Positions 1 through 8,075 of a stretch of 18,484 nt of DNA are shown here, piece after piece. Both the position numbers and the translations under genes were made by a program. Positions within the stretch are counted from its first letter, which is position 1, and every line of letters starts with the position of its first letter. The DNA is from an uncultured Lachnospiraceae bacterium. Its GTDB lineage: Bacteria > Bacillota > Clostridia > Lachnospirales > Lachnospiraceae. The notes beneath the pieces are model-generated. The model was not told the DNA's origin and did not search any database. It saw only the letters and a program-made list of their open reading frames with translations. Location: positions 1-18,484 of the forward strand of contig CAJUNP010000047.1 of the NCBI GenBank assembly GCA_910587935.1. Reading direction: 5' to 3'.

Positions 1-1
1 A

Positions 2-178
2 CAGGCATTATGCGGCCTGCAAGAATTTTTTTCTTATTCAACTGTCAAACTCCCGGATGTGTCGCAGGGAGCGCTCTATTTTGCCGCCAGAAAATATGCT
101 AACCCGGAACGGATGAAATGGTTTGACACACATCTTACTTTTTTGTTTGAATATGGCGGTCATGAGTTCTTTTCATAA
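2..178 (+). CDS. C-terminal end of a SleB/CwlJ-type cell wall hydrolase (partial)
   Basis: The open frame enters from the left edge and ends at TAA 176-178, leaving 58 residues. The visible tail contains GALYFAARKYA followed by MKWFDTHLTFLFEYGGHEFF. This matches the end of SleB/CwlJ-like hydrolases (Hydrolase_2 family), where a GALYF-type segment is followed by a short aromatic strand and a GGH-F terminus. These enzymes cleave peptidoglycan, often spore cortex during germination. The catalytic part lies outside the window, so its integrity and role cannot be judged. The gene stops 90 bp before thrC, which has its own promoter, so the two are probably separate transcription units. The family call rests only on this tail. 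Confidence 0.65.
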   Translation, partial: QALCGLQEFFSYSTVKLPDVSQGALYFAARKYANPERMKWFDTHLTFLFEYGGHEFFS

Positions 179-199
179 TGATATTTTAGGGAAAATGCA

Positions 200-228
200 T
201 TGCGTCTGTGAAAAACTTATGCTATACT
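200..228 (+). promoter_or_regulatory. sigma-A promoter of thrC, extended -10
   Basis: A -35 box TTGCGT (200-205) and a -10 box TATACT (223-228) are separated by exactly 17 bp. A TG dinucleotide one base upstream of the -10 (TGCTATACT, 220-228) makes it an extended -10 promoter. Transcription would start near 235, giving a leader of about 34 nt, too short for an attenuator or riboswitch. Confidence 0.75.
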
Positions 229-268
229 AAATAACCGATGACGTTAGATTTTACGAGGAGAAGCGGAT

Positions 269-1756
269 ATGGAAGTATTGTATGGGAGCACCAGAAGCAG
301 CGCAGAACCGGTGAAGGCTTCGGAAGCCATTTTAAAAGGATTGTCGGATGACGGCGGTTTGTTTGTGCCGGATCATATACCTGCGTTGGATAAGAGTCTT
401 TCCGAACTGGCAGGCATGGGATACCGGGAAGTGGCCTATGAGGTTATGAAGCTGTTTTTAACGGACTTTACGGAGGACGAGCTTAAAAACTGTATAGAGA
501 AGGCTTATGACAGCAAGTTTGATACGGAGGCGGTTGCGCCCCTGACAGAAGCGGACGGCGCTTATTATCTGGAATTGTTCCATGGTTCCACCATTGCTTT
601 CAAAGATATGGCTCTTTCTATTCTGCCGCATCTTCTGATTACTTCGGCCAGGAAAAACAAAGTAGAAAATGAAATTGTCATTCTCACCGCTACGTCAGGG
701 GATACCGGAAAAGCGGCTCTGGCCGGCTTTGCAGATGTTAAGGGCACAAGGATTCTTGTGTTTTATCCCAAGAACGGCGTCAGTCCCATTCAGGAGAAGC
801 AGATGGTGACACAGAAGGGGGCCAATACCCGCGTAGTAGGAATCCATGGTAATTTCGATGATGCCCAGACCGGCGTAAAGCAGCTGTTTTCAGATAAAGA
901 ACTGACAGCAGAGATGAACGCGAAGGGATTCCAGTTTTCTTCGGCCAATTCCATTAATATCGGACGGCTTGTACCGCAGATTGTTTATTATGTATATGCA
1001 TACACCAGACTTCTTGCAGAAGGTAGGATTGCCGACGGAGAATCCATGAATGTTGTTGTTCCTACGGGTAATTTCGGGAATATTCTCGCCGCATTCTATG
1101 CTAAGAATATGGGGCTGCCGATTCATAAGCTGATCTGTGCTTCCAATGAAAATAAAGTGTTATATGACTTCTTTGCGACGGGAGAATATGACCGGAACCG
1201 CGAGTTTGTCCTTACCAGTTCGCCTTCCATGGATATTTTGATTTCCAGCAATCTGGAACGTCTCATTTACCGTATCGGCGGCTGCGATCCCACAAAGAAC
1301 GCAAAGCTTATGGAGGCTTTGAGTAACGGCGGCAAATACCGGATAAATGATGACATGAAAGGGCAGTTACAGGATTTTTACGGGAATTATGCAACGGAAG
1401 AAGAAACGGCCGGTACGATCCGAAGACTGTATGAGACCTGCGGTTATGTAATTGATACCCATACTGCGGTAGCGGCATCCGTTTATGAAAAGTACCGGAA
1501 GGAAACGGAAGATCAGACTAAGACTGTCATTGCCTCCACGGCAAGTCCTTTCAAATTTACCAGAAGCGTTATGAATGCCATCGATGCGGAATCTGACAGC
1601 AAAGACGATTTTGAATTGGTGGACGAGCTTTCCCGTATTGCCAATGTGGCTGTGCCAAAGGCCATCGAGGAGATCCGCCATGCGGAGGTTCTTCATGATA
1701 TTGTATGTGAGAAAGACGAAATGAAAGACGCTGTAAAGGCTTTTTTGGGATTATAA
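269..1756 (+). CDS. thrC: Threonine synthase
   Basis: This 495-residue PLP enzyme converts O-phosphohomoserine and water to threonine and phosphate, the last step of threonine synthesis, in the cytoplasm. The PLP lysine is K112 in HGSTIAFKD. The phosphate-binding loop lies around residues 141-150 (TSGDTGKAA), and PTGNFGN at 265-271 is another family signature. The length and the N-terminal DGGLFVP segment fit the long (about 450-500 residue) class of threonine synthase found in E. coli and fungi, not the short 350-residue class. The ATG at 269 has GAGGAG (255-260) 8 nt upstream. The gene stands alone: other threonine-branch genes such as hom and thrB are not adjacent. It converges on the citrate synthase gene. 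Confidence 0.95.
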   Translation: MEVLYGSTRSSAEPVKASEAILKGLSDDGGLFVPDHIPALDKSLSELAGMGYREVAYEVMKLFLTDFTEDELKNCIEKAYDSKFDTEAVAPLTEADGAYYLELFHGSTIAFKDMALSILPHLLITSARKNKVENEIVILTATSGDTGKAALAGFADVKGTRILVFYPKNGVSPIQEKQMVTQKGANTRVVGIHGNFDDAQTGVKQLFSDKELTAEMNAKGFQFSSANSINIGRLVPQIVYYVYAYTRLLAEGRIADGESMNVVVPTGNFGNILAAFYAKNMGLPIHKLICASNENKVLYDFFATGEYDRNREFVLTSSPSMDILISSNLERLIYRIGGCDPTKNAKLMEALSNGGKYRINDDMKGQLQDFYGNYATEEETAGTIRRLYETCGYVIDTHTAVAASVYEKYRKETEDQTKTVIASTASPFKFTRSVMNAIDAESDSKDDFELVDELSRIANVAVPKAIEEIRHAEVLHDIVCEKDEMKDAVKAFLGL

Positions 1757-1802
1757 AAAGGAATGGCAAACCTGTAAGACAAAATGAATATAACAGATTG
1801 TA

Positions 1803-1831
1803 CCGGGGGCAGATAAAATATCTGCCCCCGG
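1803..1831. terminator. Hairpin between convergent thrC and citrate synthase genes
   Basis: A perfect 13-bp stem (1803-1815 with 1819-1831) closes a 3-nt AAA loop and contains a run of five G-C pairs. It lies 46 bp past the thrC stop and 23 bp past the citrate synthase stop, so it can serve both transcripts. Neither side has a strong immediate U tract; a short T run appears only at 1852-1856. A bidirectional terminator or mRNA 3'-end stabiliser is the likely role, but it is not a textbook intrinsic terminator. Confidence 0.6.
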
Positions 1832-1854
1832 CCAATTACGGAAAATTGCTGTTT

Positions 1855-3225
1855 TTAAGAATTTCGGTCCGCCATGTTTATGTAATCACGTTCCGGTGCA
1901 ATCGGTTTATAAGCGGGACGGATAATCTTGCCGTTGTTGGCAAGCTCTTCCAGCCGGTGTGCGCTCCAGCCGACAATACGCGCGATGGCAAAGATCGGAG
2001 TGTACAGTTCCATAGGCAGTCCAAGCATATGATATACAAAACCGGAATAGAAGTCTACATTGATACTTACGCCCTTATACATCTGCCGTTCCGATTCGAT
2101 GACCTTAGGCGCCAGTTTTTCTACCAGTGAGTACAGTGCAAATTCTTTTTCCAGTCCCTTTTCCCTGGAAAGCTTTTCCACAAAGGATTTAAAAATAACG
2201 GCACGGGGATCGGACTTGGAATAGATGGCGTGGCCTACTCCGTAAATCAGTCCCGCATGGTCAAATGCGTCTCTGTGCAGAAGCTTCTTCAGATATTCCC
2301 CGACTTCTCCTTCGTCCGTCCAGTCGGATACCTGGTCCTTTATATCTTCAAACATCTGAACAACTTTTATGTTGGCGCCGCCGTGTCGGGGGCCTTTTAA
2401 AGAACCGATTGCCGCGGCAATCGTAGAATAAGTATCCGTTAACGAGGAGGTTACGACGTGGGTGGTAAAGGAAGAGTTATTACCGCCGCCGTGCTCCATA
2501 TGTAAAACCAATGCAATATCGAGAATTTTGGCCTCCAGAGGCGTATACTGGCTGTCGGCCCGCAGCAGGTGAAGAATATTTTCCGCCGCCGAAAGCTCCG
2601 GATTGGGCTGATGGATAAACAGGCTGTTGCCGTCGTGGTAATGGCTGTACGCCTGATAGCCGTATATGCACAGCTGCGGGAACAGACTGATTAACTGCAG
2701 GCACTGGCGCAAAACATTGGGAATTGACGTATCGTCGGCTCTGTCATCATAGGAGTACAGAGTAAGAACGCTTCTGGCCAGCGTATTCATCATGTCTTTG
2801 CTGGGAGCTTTCATAATGATATCCCGGACAAAGCTGGTCGGAAGAGAACGGTAGCCGGCGAGCATGCCGCGGAAAGTAGCAAGTTCTTTTTCATCAGGAA
2901 GTTTGTTGAACAAAAGCAGATACGTGATTTCTTCGAATCCGAAACGGTTTTCTTTTGAGAAACCGTCTACCAGATCTTTTACATTATATCCACGGTAAAA
3001 GAGCTGGCCGTGGGCGGGAACTTCGACGCCATCGACAACTTCTTTGGCGCGTACGTCGGAAATATAGGTGAGTCCCGCCAGAACGCCCTTTCCGTTCAGG
3101 TCGCGGAGACCTCTTTTGACTTCATATCTGGTAAAAAGTTCCGAGTCAATAATGCCTGCCTGTTCGCTCATCGCCGCAAGTTTTAGAATTTCGGGTGTAA
3201 TTTCAGAATAACTGTTATGGTCCAT
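1855..3225 (-). CDS. gltA: Citrate synthase (Si type)
   Basis: This 456-residue protein condenses oxaloacetate with acetyl-CoA to citrate. All three catalytic residues of Si-citrate synthases can be placed: H245 in HMEHGGGN, H332 in GVGHAIY and D391 in NVDFYSG. GPRHGGAN at 278-285 is a further family signature, and R341 in DPRA also fits. It is about 80 residues longer than the 370-residue Gram-positive CitZ forms, with an N-terminal extension of the kind seen in clostridial citrate/2-methylcitrate synthase homologues. The start at 3225 (minus strand) has an AGGGGA ribosome site (3233-3238) 7 nt upstream. No aconitase or isocitrate dehydrogenase gene is adjacent. 2-Methylcitrate synthase activity cannot be excluded, but no propionate genes are near. 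Confidence 0.92.
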   Translation of the reverse strand: MDHNSYSEITPEILKLAAMSEQAGIIDSELFTRYEVKRGLRDLNGKGVLAGLTYISDVRAKEVVDGVEVPAHGQLFYRGYNVKDLVDGFSKENRFGFEEITYLLLFNKLPDEKELATFRGMLAGYRSLPTSFVRDIIMKAPSKDMMNTLARSVLTLYSYDDRADDTSIPNVLRQCLQLISLFPQLCIYGYQAYSHYHDGNSLFIHQPNPELSAAENILHLLRADSQYTPLEAKILDIALVLHMEHGGGNNSSFTTHVVTSSLTDTYSTIAAAIGSLKGPRHGGANIKVVQMFEDIKDQVSDWTDEGEVGEYLKKLLHRDAFDHAGLIYGVGHAIYSKSDPRAVIFKSFVEKLSREKGLEKEFALYSLVEKLAPKVIESERQMYKGVSINVDFYSGFVYHMLGLPMELYTPIFAIARIVGWSAHRLEELANNGKIIRPAYKPIAPERDYINMADRNS

Positions 3226-3530
3226 ATAACTGTCCCCTTTCTATATCAATATGTGCAATTGTTTTAAGGTAAGATCCGTTCAGAGTAATTATACAGGTTG
3301 GATAGAAGAATAGAATTTCATAGGTCAACACGTTAATTTGAAAAAACGGATATAGTCATATTAACATAAAAAGAAACCTCATGACAAGTAATTTTGTGAA
3401 GTTTTATAAAATTTAATATTTTAACTTAAATTTATCATATAATAAATTTTATGAAAAAAAGAAAAAGCAGGATAGGATGGATTTTTTTTCAGGATCGTAT
3501 TACAATACAGACAGACAGGAGGTATTCATA
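3226..3530. promoter_or_regulatory. AT-rich divergent intergenic region between citrate synthase and aminopeptidase P genes
   Basis: This non-coding stretch of about 305 bp separates two divergent genes and must hold both promoters. On the minus strand, a perfect TATAAT (3288-3293) would start citrate synthase transcription near 3281, though no good -35 box is spaced 17 bp from it. On the plus strand, TATAAT at 3438-3443 is the best -10 for the aminopeptidase gene, with a poor -35. TTGTGA (3394-3399), 17 bp, TATTTT (3417-3422) is an alternative. No riboswitch, terminator or small gene was recognised. The weak -35 boxes could mean activator-dependent control, which is inference. Confidence 0.4.
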
Positions 3531-5330
3531 ATGAAAAATCAACGGATTCAGGAGCGGATTGAAAAGCTGCGCCGGAAAATGGAGGCTGAAAATATTCGTT
3601 TTTATATTGTGCCGACAGCCGATTATCATAATTCGGAATATGTGGACGATTATTTTAAGGTACGGGAATTTTTTTCAGGATTCACGGGGTCTAACGGAAC
3701 ACTGGTGGTTTCCGCAGAAGAAGCCGGACTGTGGACGGACGGCAGATATTTTATTCAGGCGGAAAAGGAATTGGAGGGTACGGGCATTACCCTGTTTCGG
3801 ATGCAGGAAGAAGGGGTGCCTGAGATCTGGCAGTATCTGGAAGAAAAAACACAGGAAAGCGATCTGGTAGCTTTTGACGGCCGGGTGGTGGATACGGCGT
3901 TCGGAAAAAAGCTGGAAAAAAAACTGGAAGCTAAGGGCGTCAAACTTTATTATGAGGACGATCCCGCAGCCGGACTCTGGACAGACCGTCCCGGGCTGCC
4001 GGCGCATCCGGTTACGGTTCTTCCGGATGCGCTTTGCGGCGTTACAACAGAAGAAAAGCTTGCGGCAGTTCGTGAAAAAATGTGCAGGGAGGGTTGTTCT
4101 TACCTGCTTTTATCGAAATTGGATGATTTAATGTGGCTGTTAAATATCCGGGGAAGCGACGTGGAATGTAATCCGGTAGCGCTGTCTTATGGCTTAATAA
4201 CCATGGACGAAATGTTTTATTTTATCGGCGGCCGGGCAGTTACTCCGCAGTTTCGCACATATGCGCAGGATCGGGGAATTATTTTGAAGGAATATGCGGA
4301 TATAATTCCGTTTTTAAAAACTTTTTCCTACGAAGGAAGGGTTCTTGCTGACGAAAAAAACATCAGCTACCTGCTTTATAAAACCGTGTCCGAAAGGGCC
4401 GAAATCCTGAACCAGTCCAGTCCCACAGAATGGATGAAAGCAGTCAAGAATCCCGTGGAGCTGGACCGTATGCGGGAGATTTATTTAAAAGACAGCGTTG
4501 TGGTAACGAAGTTTATTTACTGGCTGAAGCAGAATGTGGGGCGTATGGAATTAACGGAGGTCAGCGCGGCAGATTATCTTGACGGGCTGCGGGCGCAGAC
4601 GGAAGGCTTTCTTGATCTGTCGTTTCCCACAATCAGCGCTTATAAGGAAAACGCCGCTATGATGCACTATGAAGCCATGGAGGGAAGCTGCAAAAAACTG
4701 GCGCCGGAAGGCATGCTGTTAGTGGATTCGGGAGGCCAGTATCTTGGCGGCACGACGGACGTGACAAGGACGATTGTGCTGGGCGCAGTCAGTCAGGAGA
4801 TCAAAAAACATTACAGCGCCGTTGCCGCCGGTATGCTGCAGCTTAGCCAGGCAAAATTTCTGTATGGCTGCACGGGACGGAATCTGGATATTCTGGCGCG
4901 GAAGCCGTTGTGGGATATGGGAATCGATTATAAATGCGGAACGGGACACGGGGTAGGCTATATTCTGAATGTACATGAAGGCCCCCAGGGAATCCGCTGG
5001 CGTTTTGCTCCGGGAAGCAGCGAGGCCGTTTTGGAAGCCGGTATGGACGTGACCAACGAACCGGGCGTCTATATAGAAGGAAGCCACGGAATCCGGATTG
5101 AAAATGTTATGGTAGTCCGTAACGGGGTTAAAAACGGGGACGGACAGTTTATGGAATTTGAAACGCTGACTTTCGTTCCCATAGACAGAGAGGCTTTAGA
5201 CAAAGACAGTCTGAGAACAGAGGATATTGAGAGGATCAACGCTTACCATAAACAGGTTTATGATAAAATTTCCGCCTTTCTGACAGAGGAGGAGCGGACA
5301 TGGCTTGGGGAGGCGACGGCGGCCTTATAA
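3531..5330 (+). CDS. Xaa-Pro aminopeptidase (aminopeptidase P, M24B), three-domain form
   Basis: This cytosolic di-metal peptidase releases the N-terminal residue from peptides with proline at position 2. It has 599 residues: creatinase-like N-terminal domain about 5-140, a second creatinase-like domain about 155-300, and the pita-bread catalytic domain about 310-545. The five metal ligands are visible: D399 and D410 (DSGGQY then GGTTDVTRT), H473 (GTGHGVGY), E510 (TNEPGVY) and E544 (FETLTFVP). The three-domain layout resembles the roughly 600-residue eukaryotic-type XPNPEP1 enzymes more than short PepQ/YpdF forms. I place the start at ATG 3531, with AGGAGG (3517-3522) 8 nt upstream. An in-frame ATG at 3477 would add 18 residues but lacks a ribosome site. 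No clear terminator follows, so readthrough towards pckA is possible. Confidence 0.93.
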   Translation: MKNQRIQERIEKLRRKMEAENIRFYIVPTADYHNSEYVDDYFKVREFFSGFTGSNGTLVVSAEEAGLWTDGRYFIQAEKELEGTGITLFRMQEEGVPEIWQYLEEKTQESDLVAFDGRVVDTAFGKKLEKKLEAKGVKLYYEDDPAAGLWTDRPGLPAHPVTVLPDALCGVTTEEKLAAVREKMCREGCSYLLLSKLDDLMWLLNIRGSDVECNPVALSYGLITMDEMFYFIGGRAVTPQFRTYAQDRGIILKEYADIIPFLKTFSYEGRVLADEKNISYLLYKTVSERAEILNQSSPTEWMKAVKNPVELDRMREIYLKDSVVVTKFIYWLKQNVGRMELTEVSAADYLDGLRAQTEGFLDLSFPTISAYKENAAMMHYEAMEGSCKKLAPEGMLLVDSGGQYLGGTTDVTRTIVLGAVSQEIKKHYSAVAAGMLQLSQAKFLYGCTGRNLDILARKPLWDMGIDYKCGTGHGVGYILNVHEGPQGIRWRFAPGSSEAVLEAGMDVTNEPGVYIEGSHGIRIENVMVVRNGVKNGDGQFMEFETLTFVPIDREALDKDSLRTEDIERINAYHKQVYDKISAFLTEEERTWLGEATAAL

Positions 5331-5368
5331 ACGGGCGAAAAAATACCTATTAAATTTCTGTTAAATTA

Positions 5369-5397
5369 TTGACTTTTAGAAATAGCTCTGAGATAAT
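5369..5397 (+). promoter_or_regulatory. sigma-A promoter of pckA
   Basis: TTGACT (5369-5374) and GATAAT (5392-5397) are separated by exactly 17 bp. A start near 5404 gives a leader of about 98 nt before the ATG at 5502. The leader has weak self-complementarity (TGCAGA near 5424-5440 with TCTGCA near 5460-5465) but nothing I recognise as a riboswitch. AAGGAGG (5488-5494) lies 7 nt before the start codon, an almost ideal ribosome site that fits a highly expressed gene. Confidence 0.8.
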
Positions 5398-5501
5398 ATG
5401 GAAGATGTACCGGATTTCGGTGCATGCAGAGCAATATACCGTGGAGGATTCTCCCGGAATTCTGCACGGAATAATACATAACAACTTAAGGAGGACGTAA
5501 T

Positions 5502-7208
5502 ATGTCAACAAAAGCTTATTATCCCATTTCCGAAATAGGCAAGGATAAAGTCGGTTTTTCCAAGACCCGTTCCATTATCGAAGCTGCTTTTTACGGAAAT
5601 AACGTAGTTAAAGTTAACACTTTAAAAGAAGCTTACGAATTAGCGAAAAACTCACCCGGAACCATTGTTACGGATATGCCTGTAAAAGACGGAGAAACCT
5701 TTGGCCTTGAAAAGGACGCGAAAGTTTTACTGTTCAACGACGGCGCCGTAACCGGACGTTATGCGGCTGCACGCCGTATTAAGGGCGAACCGGGCGTTGA
5801 TGAAGCGAAGCTTGATAAGGTCGTTATGGACGCCGTATACGAGACACGCTGGAAAACCATGTATCATGCGGAATGTTTTGTAGGCCTTGATCCCGAATTT
5901 ATGGTAAAAGCGCACCTTCTTCTTCCGGAAGGGGAAGAGAACATTCTTTACAACTGGATGATTAACTTCCAGTATATGTCTGACGAATACGTTAAGATGT
6001 ATAAGAATTCCAAGCCTGTGGGAGACGGCAATGAGCCTGACATTTACATTTTCTCCGATCCTCAGTGGGCTCCTCACGATGCTCCGGATGTGGATTACAG
6101 CTGCTTAAGCGATCCTCTTACCCTTTGCTATTTTGACACCAATCAGAACTGTGCTGCAATTCTCGGTATGAGATATTTCGGCGAGCATAAGAAGGGCACC
6201 CTGACTATGGCATGGGCGCTTGCCAACAGAAACGGTTACGCTGCCTGCCACGGCGGACAGAAGGAATATACGCTGGCTGACGGTTCCAAGTTCGTTGCTT
6301 CCGTATATGGTCTGTCAGGCTCCGGTAAATCAACTTTAACCCATGCAAAACATGGCGGCAAGTATCCGATTACCGTTCTTCATGACGATGCGTTCATTAT
6401 CAATACCGATACCTGCGCTTCCGTAGCTTTAGAGCCGACTTATTTTGATAAGACAGCAGATTACCCTACGGGATGTCCTGATAATGAGTATCTGTTATCC
6501 GCTCAGAACTGTTCCGCAACGCTTGACGAGGACGGAAAGCTCCAGCTGGTAACGGAAGATATCAGAAACGGTAACGGACGTGCAATCAAGTCCAAATTAT
6601 GGTCTCCGAACCGTGTGGATAAGATCGACGCTCCTGTTAACGCTATTTTCTGGATTATGAAAGACCCTACCATTCCTCCGGTAGTAAAACTGAAAGGTTC
6701 CGCACTTGCATCCGTTATGGGCGCAACGCTTGCTACTAAGACGTCTACCGCAGAGCGTGTTGCAGCGGGAACCGATTTGAACGCGCTTCGTATCGTGCCT
6801 TATGCTAACCCTTTCAGAACCTATCCACTGGTTAACGACTATGAGAAGTTTAAAAAGTTAGTGGAAGAGAAGAACGTAGACTGTTACATCGTAAATACCG
6901 GCGATTTCATGGGCAAGAAGGTTAAACCGGCAGATACCCTTGGAATTCTGGAGACGATTGTAGAAGGAAAAGCTACCTTTGAAAAGTGGGGCAACTTCGA
7001 TGATATCGAGATTATGTACGACTGGTCCGGCAAGACCGGCGACTTCACGCCTGATCTTAACGATGCTGACTATAAGGCGCAGTTAAAGAATGCAATGCAG
7101 AATCGTGTAGACGCTGTAAAAGGCTTTGCCGAGAAGAAGGAAGGCTATGATAAGCTTCCCGATGAGGCTCTTGCAGCAGTTCAGAAGCTGGTTGACGCTT
7201 TAAATTAA
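5502..7208 (+). CDS. pckA: Phosphoenolpyruvate carboxykinase (ATP-type family, divergent)
   Basis: The enzyme interconverts oxaloacetate plus nucleotide triphosphate with PEP, CO2 and diphosphate. In gut anaerobes it often runs in the CO2-fixing direction. The 568 residues carry the family's P-loop GLSGSGKST (270-278, K276), the metal-binding HDDAF (294-298), a GEHKKGT segment and a conserved-looking H250 (ACHGG). NGRAI around 365-370 aligns by eye with the active-site arginine region. The usual C-terminal FLSGYTAK-AGTE signature is replaced by SVMGATLATKTSTAE, so this belongs to a divergent branch of the ATP-PEPCK family. It is about 30-40 residues longer than the E. coli enzyme. It has its own promoter and terminator and so is monocistronic. 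Nucleotide preference cannot be read from the sequence. Confidence 0.87.
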   Translation: MSTKAYYPISEIGKDKVGFSKTRSIIEAAFYGNNVVKVNTLKEAYELAKNSPGTIVTDMPVKDGETFGLEKDAKVLLFNDGAVTGRYAAARRIKGEPGVDEAKLDKVVMDAVYETRWKTMYHAECFVGLDPEFMVKAHLLLPEGEENILYNWMINFQYMSDEYVKMYKNSKPVGDGNEPDIYIFSDPQWAPHDAPDVDYSCLSDPLTLCYFDTNQNCAAILGMRYFGEHKKGTLTMAWALANRNGYAACHGGQKEYTLADGSKFVASVYGLSGSGKSTLTHAKHGGKYPITVLHDDAFIINTDTCASVALEPTYFDKTADYPTGCPDNEYLLSAQNCSATLDEDGKLQLVTEDIRNGNGRAIKSKLWSPNRVDKIDAPVNAIFWIMKDPTIPPVVKLKGSALASVMGATLATKTSTAERVAAGTDLNALRIVPYANPFRTYPLVNDYEKFKKLVEEKNVDCYIVNTGDFMGKKVKPADTLGILETIVEGKATFEKWGNFDDIEIMYDWSGKTGDFTPDLNDADYKAQLKNAMQNRVDAVKGFAEKKEGYDKLPDEALAAVQKLVDALN

Positions 7209-7218
7209 TGTAATCAGA

Positions 7219-7256
7219 ACCGACGCTCTTGGGATTCCGGGGGCGCCGGTTTTTTT
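7219..7256 (+). terminator. Rho-independent terminator of pckA
   Basis: A 10-bp stem (7219-7228 with 7241-7250, one A-C mismatch and one G-T pair) with a 12-nt loop is followed by seven T residues (7250-7256). It starts 11 bp after the pckA stop. Confidence 0.9.
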
Positions 7257-7289
7257 GATAAGGGGCGGGAATGTAAAAAACACTGCAAA

Positions 7290-7840
7290 ATGAATTGGAA
7301 ACTCTGCATTTTCAGGGAACTTTTCGAAGTTACCAGGAACGGAGTCTGAAACGGAGTGATAACAGTTTTAAAGATAACAAATTACATATTGTGGCGGCTT
7401 CGGGTTCAGGGAAAACGAATGGTCTTGTTCTCTGGAGGATATAATGACCGTAACCTGTGTTACGTATCAGGCGTTGTATCAGTATTTCCGTACCGATACG
7501 GCAAAGCTTCTGGCGTATGAGGAAGCCGACGTCACAGGGGAGAATCAGTGAGGCTGCGGCAGGGTTATGGGATACTTTGATTGAGCGTAGGGAATTGGCG
7601 GAGAATACGCAGATAACCGTTACGGAGCAGTCTTCGTATACGGTGGAGACGGCGCTGGAGAATGCTTCGGTACGTGAAAAAAATTATTATGCCGGCTGTA
7701 TCCGGGAGATATGAATATTATAACGTACCGGAATCGCTCGGAAGGCAGAAGAGAGCTTCTGAAGGCACGTATGAGAAATTACGGTAATTACTGCAGGCAG
7801 GATGTTTCCCGTAAAAAATCGGTAAAAACAAAATGAGAAT
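7290..7840 (+). pseudogene. Possible decayed gene: short coding-like frames with shifts and stops
   Basis: This stretch has no intact gene but holds several coding-like fragments. Around 7362-7443 one frame reads DNKLHIVAASGSGKTNG, which looks like a P-loop, and stops at TAA 7441-7443. A second frame starts at ATG 7444 with a good GGAGG site (7434-7438) and gives 35 residues (MTVTCVTYQALYQYF...) ending at 7551. A third frame continues with ISEAAAGLWDTLIERRELAE to TGA 7712-7714. A fourth starts in an ATGA overlap at 7711 and gives a 42-residue basic peptide ending at 7837. The second and third frames could be joined by one indel near the GGGG run at 7537-7540. I recognise no family. It may instead be a few real micro-proteins or plain non-coding DNA. 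Confidence 0.35.
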
Positions 7841-7853
7841 AAGAAATTCCTTG

Positions 7854-7882
7854 TTGTAATTTTATATAAGATTGGTTATAAT
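7854..7882 (+). promoter_or_regulatory. sigma-A promoter of the 6S-like RNA
   Basis: TTGTAA (7854-7859), a 17-bp spacer and a perfect TATAAT (7877-7882) predict transcription from about 7889. That is 2 nt before the 5' arm of the closing stem of the folded RNA. The exact match of promoter to RNA end supports a dedicated RNA gene. Confidence 0.8.
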
Positions 7883-7888
7883 ATAAAT

Positions 7889-8070
7889 AACCTGAAATGT
7901 TCGTTATTTCTTGCTATTTTGAACCTACAGTTACTTTAAACGGGATTCCTATATCTTCCTGTGGATGTCAGGCCTTCATTGCGCAGAGGAAGGCAGAAGC
8001 AGGTTTGCGGTCACCCACCTGGCAGTTTGCTAGGAGTCAAAATGCAGGAAACGGCATTTTGGGGATATAC
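7889..8070 (+). ncRNA. ssrS: 6S RNA (RNA polymerase regulator), probable
   Basis: 6S RNA mimics an open promoter and holds the sigma-A holoenzyme in stationary phase. The RNA, about 180 nt, folds end to end. A 9-bp closing stem pairs 7891-7899 with 8055-8063. TTTCT (7907-7911) pairs with GGAAA (8047-8051). TGC plus ATTTTGA (7912-7922, one bulged T) pairs with TCAAAATGCA (8037-8046), and CCTA (7924-7927) pairs with TAGG (8031-8034). A large poorly paired centre follows, then an apical stem GCCTTC (7972-7977) with GAAGGC (7989-7994). A long rod with a central bubble, the size, the dedicated promoter and a terminator are all 6S hallmarks. The GAACC and AAACGGG segments resemble Firmicute 6S sequences from memory. 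An unknown structured RNA is the alternative. Confidence 0.72.
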
Positions 8071-8075
8071 AGAAG

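Noticed and set aside
3241..3476. AT-rich region as a possible replication origin
   Set aside because: No DnaA-box cluster or iterated repeat is seen, and no replication gene is nearby. A divergent promoter region explains it.
3477..3530. 18-codon extension of the aminopeptidase P gene
   Set aside because: No ribosome site precedes 3477, while AGGAGG precedes ATG 3531 at ideal spacing.
5404..5487. Riboswitch in the pckA leader
   Set aside because: Only short, weak pairings were found, with no terminator or sequestered ribosome site and no known riboswitch motif.
7241..7300. Mobile-element end or CRISPR remnant near the pckA terminator
   Set aside because: No terminal inverted repeat, transposase fragment or regularly spaced repeats are present.
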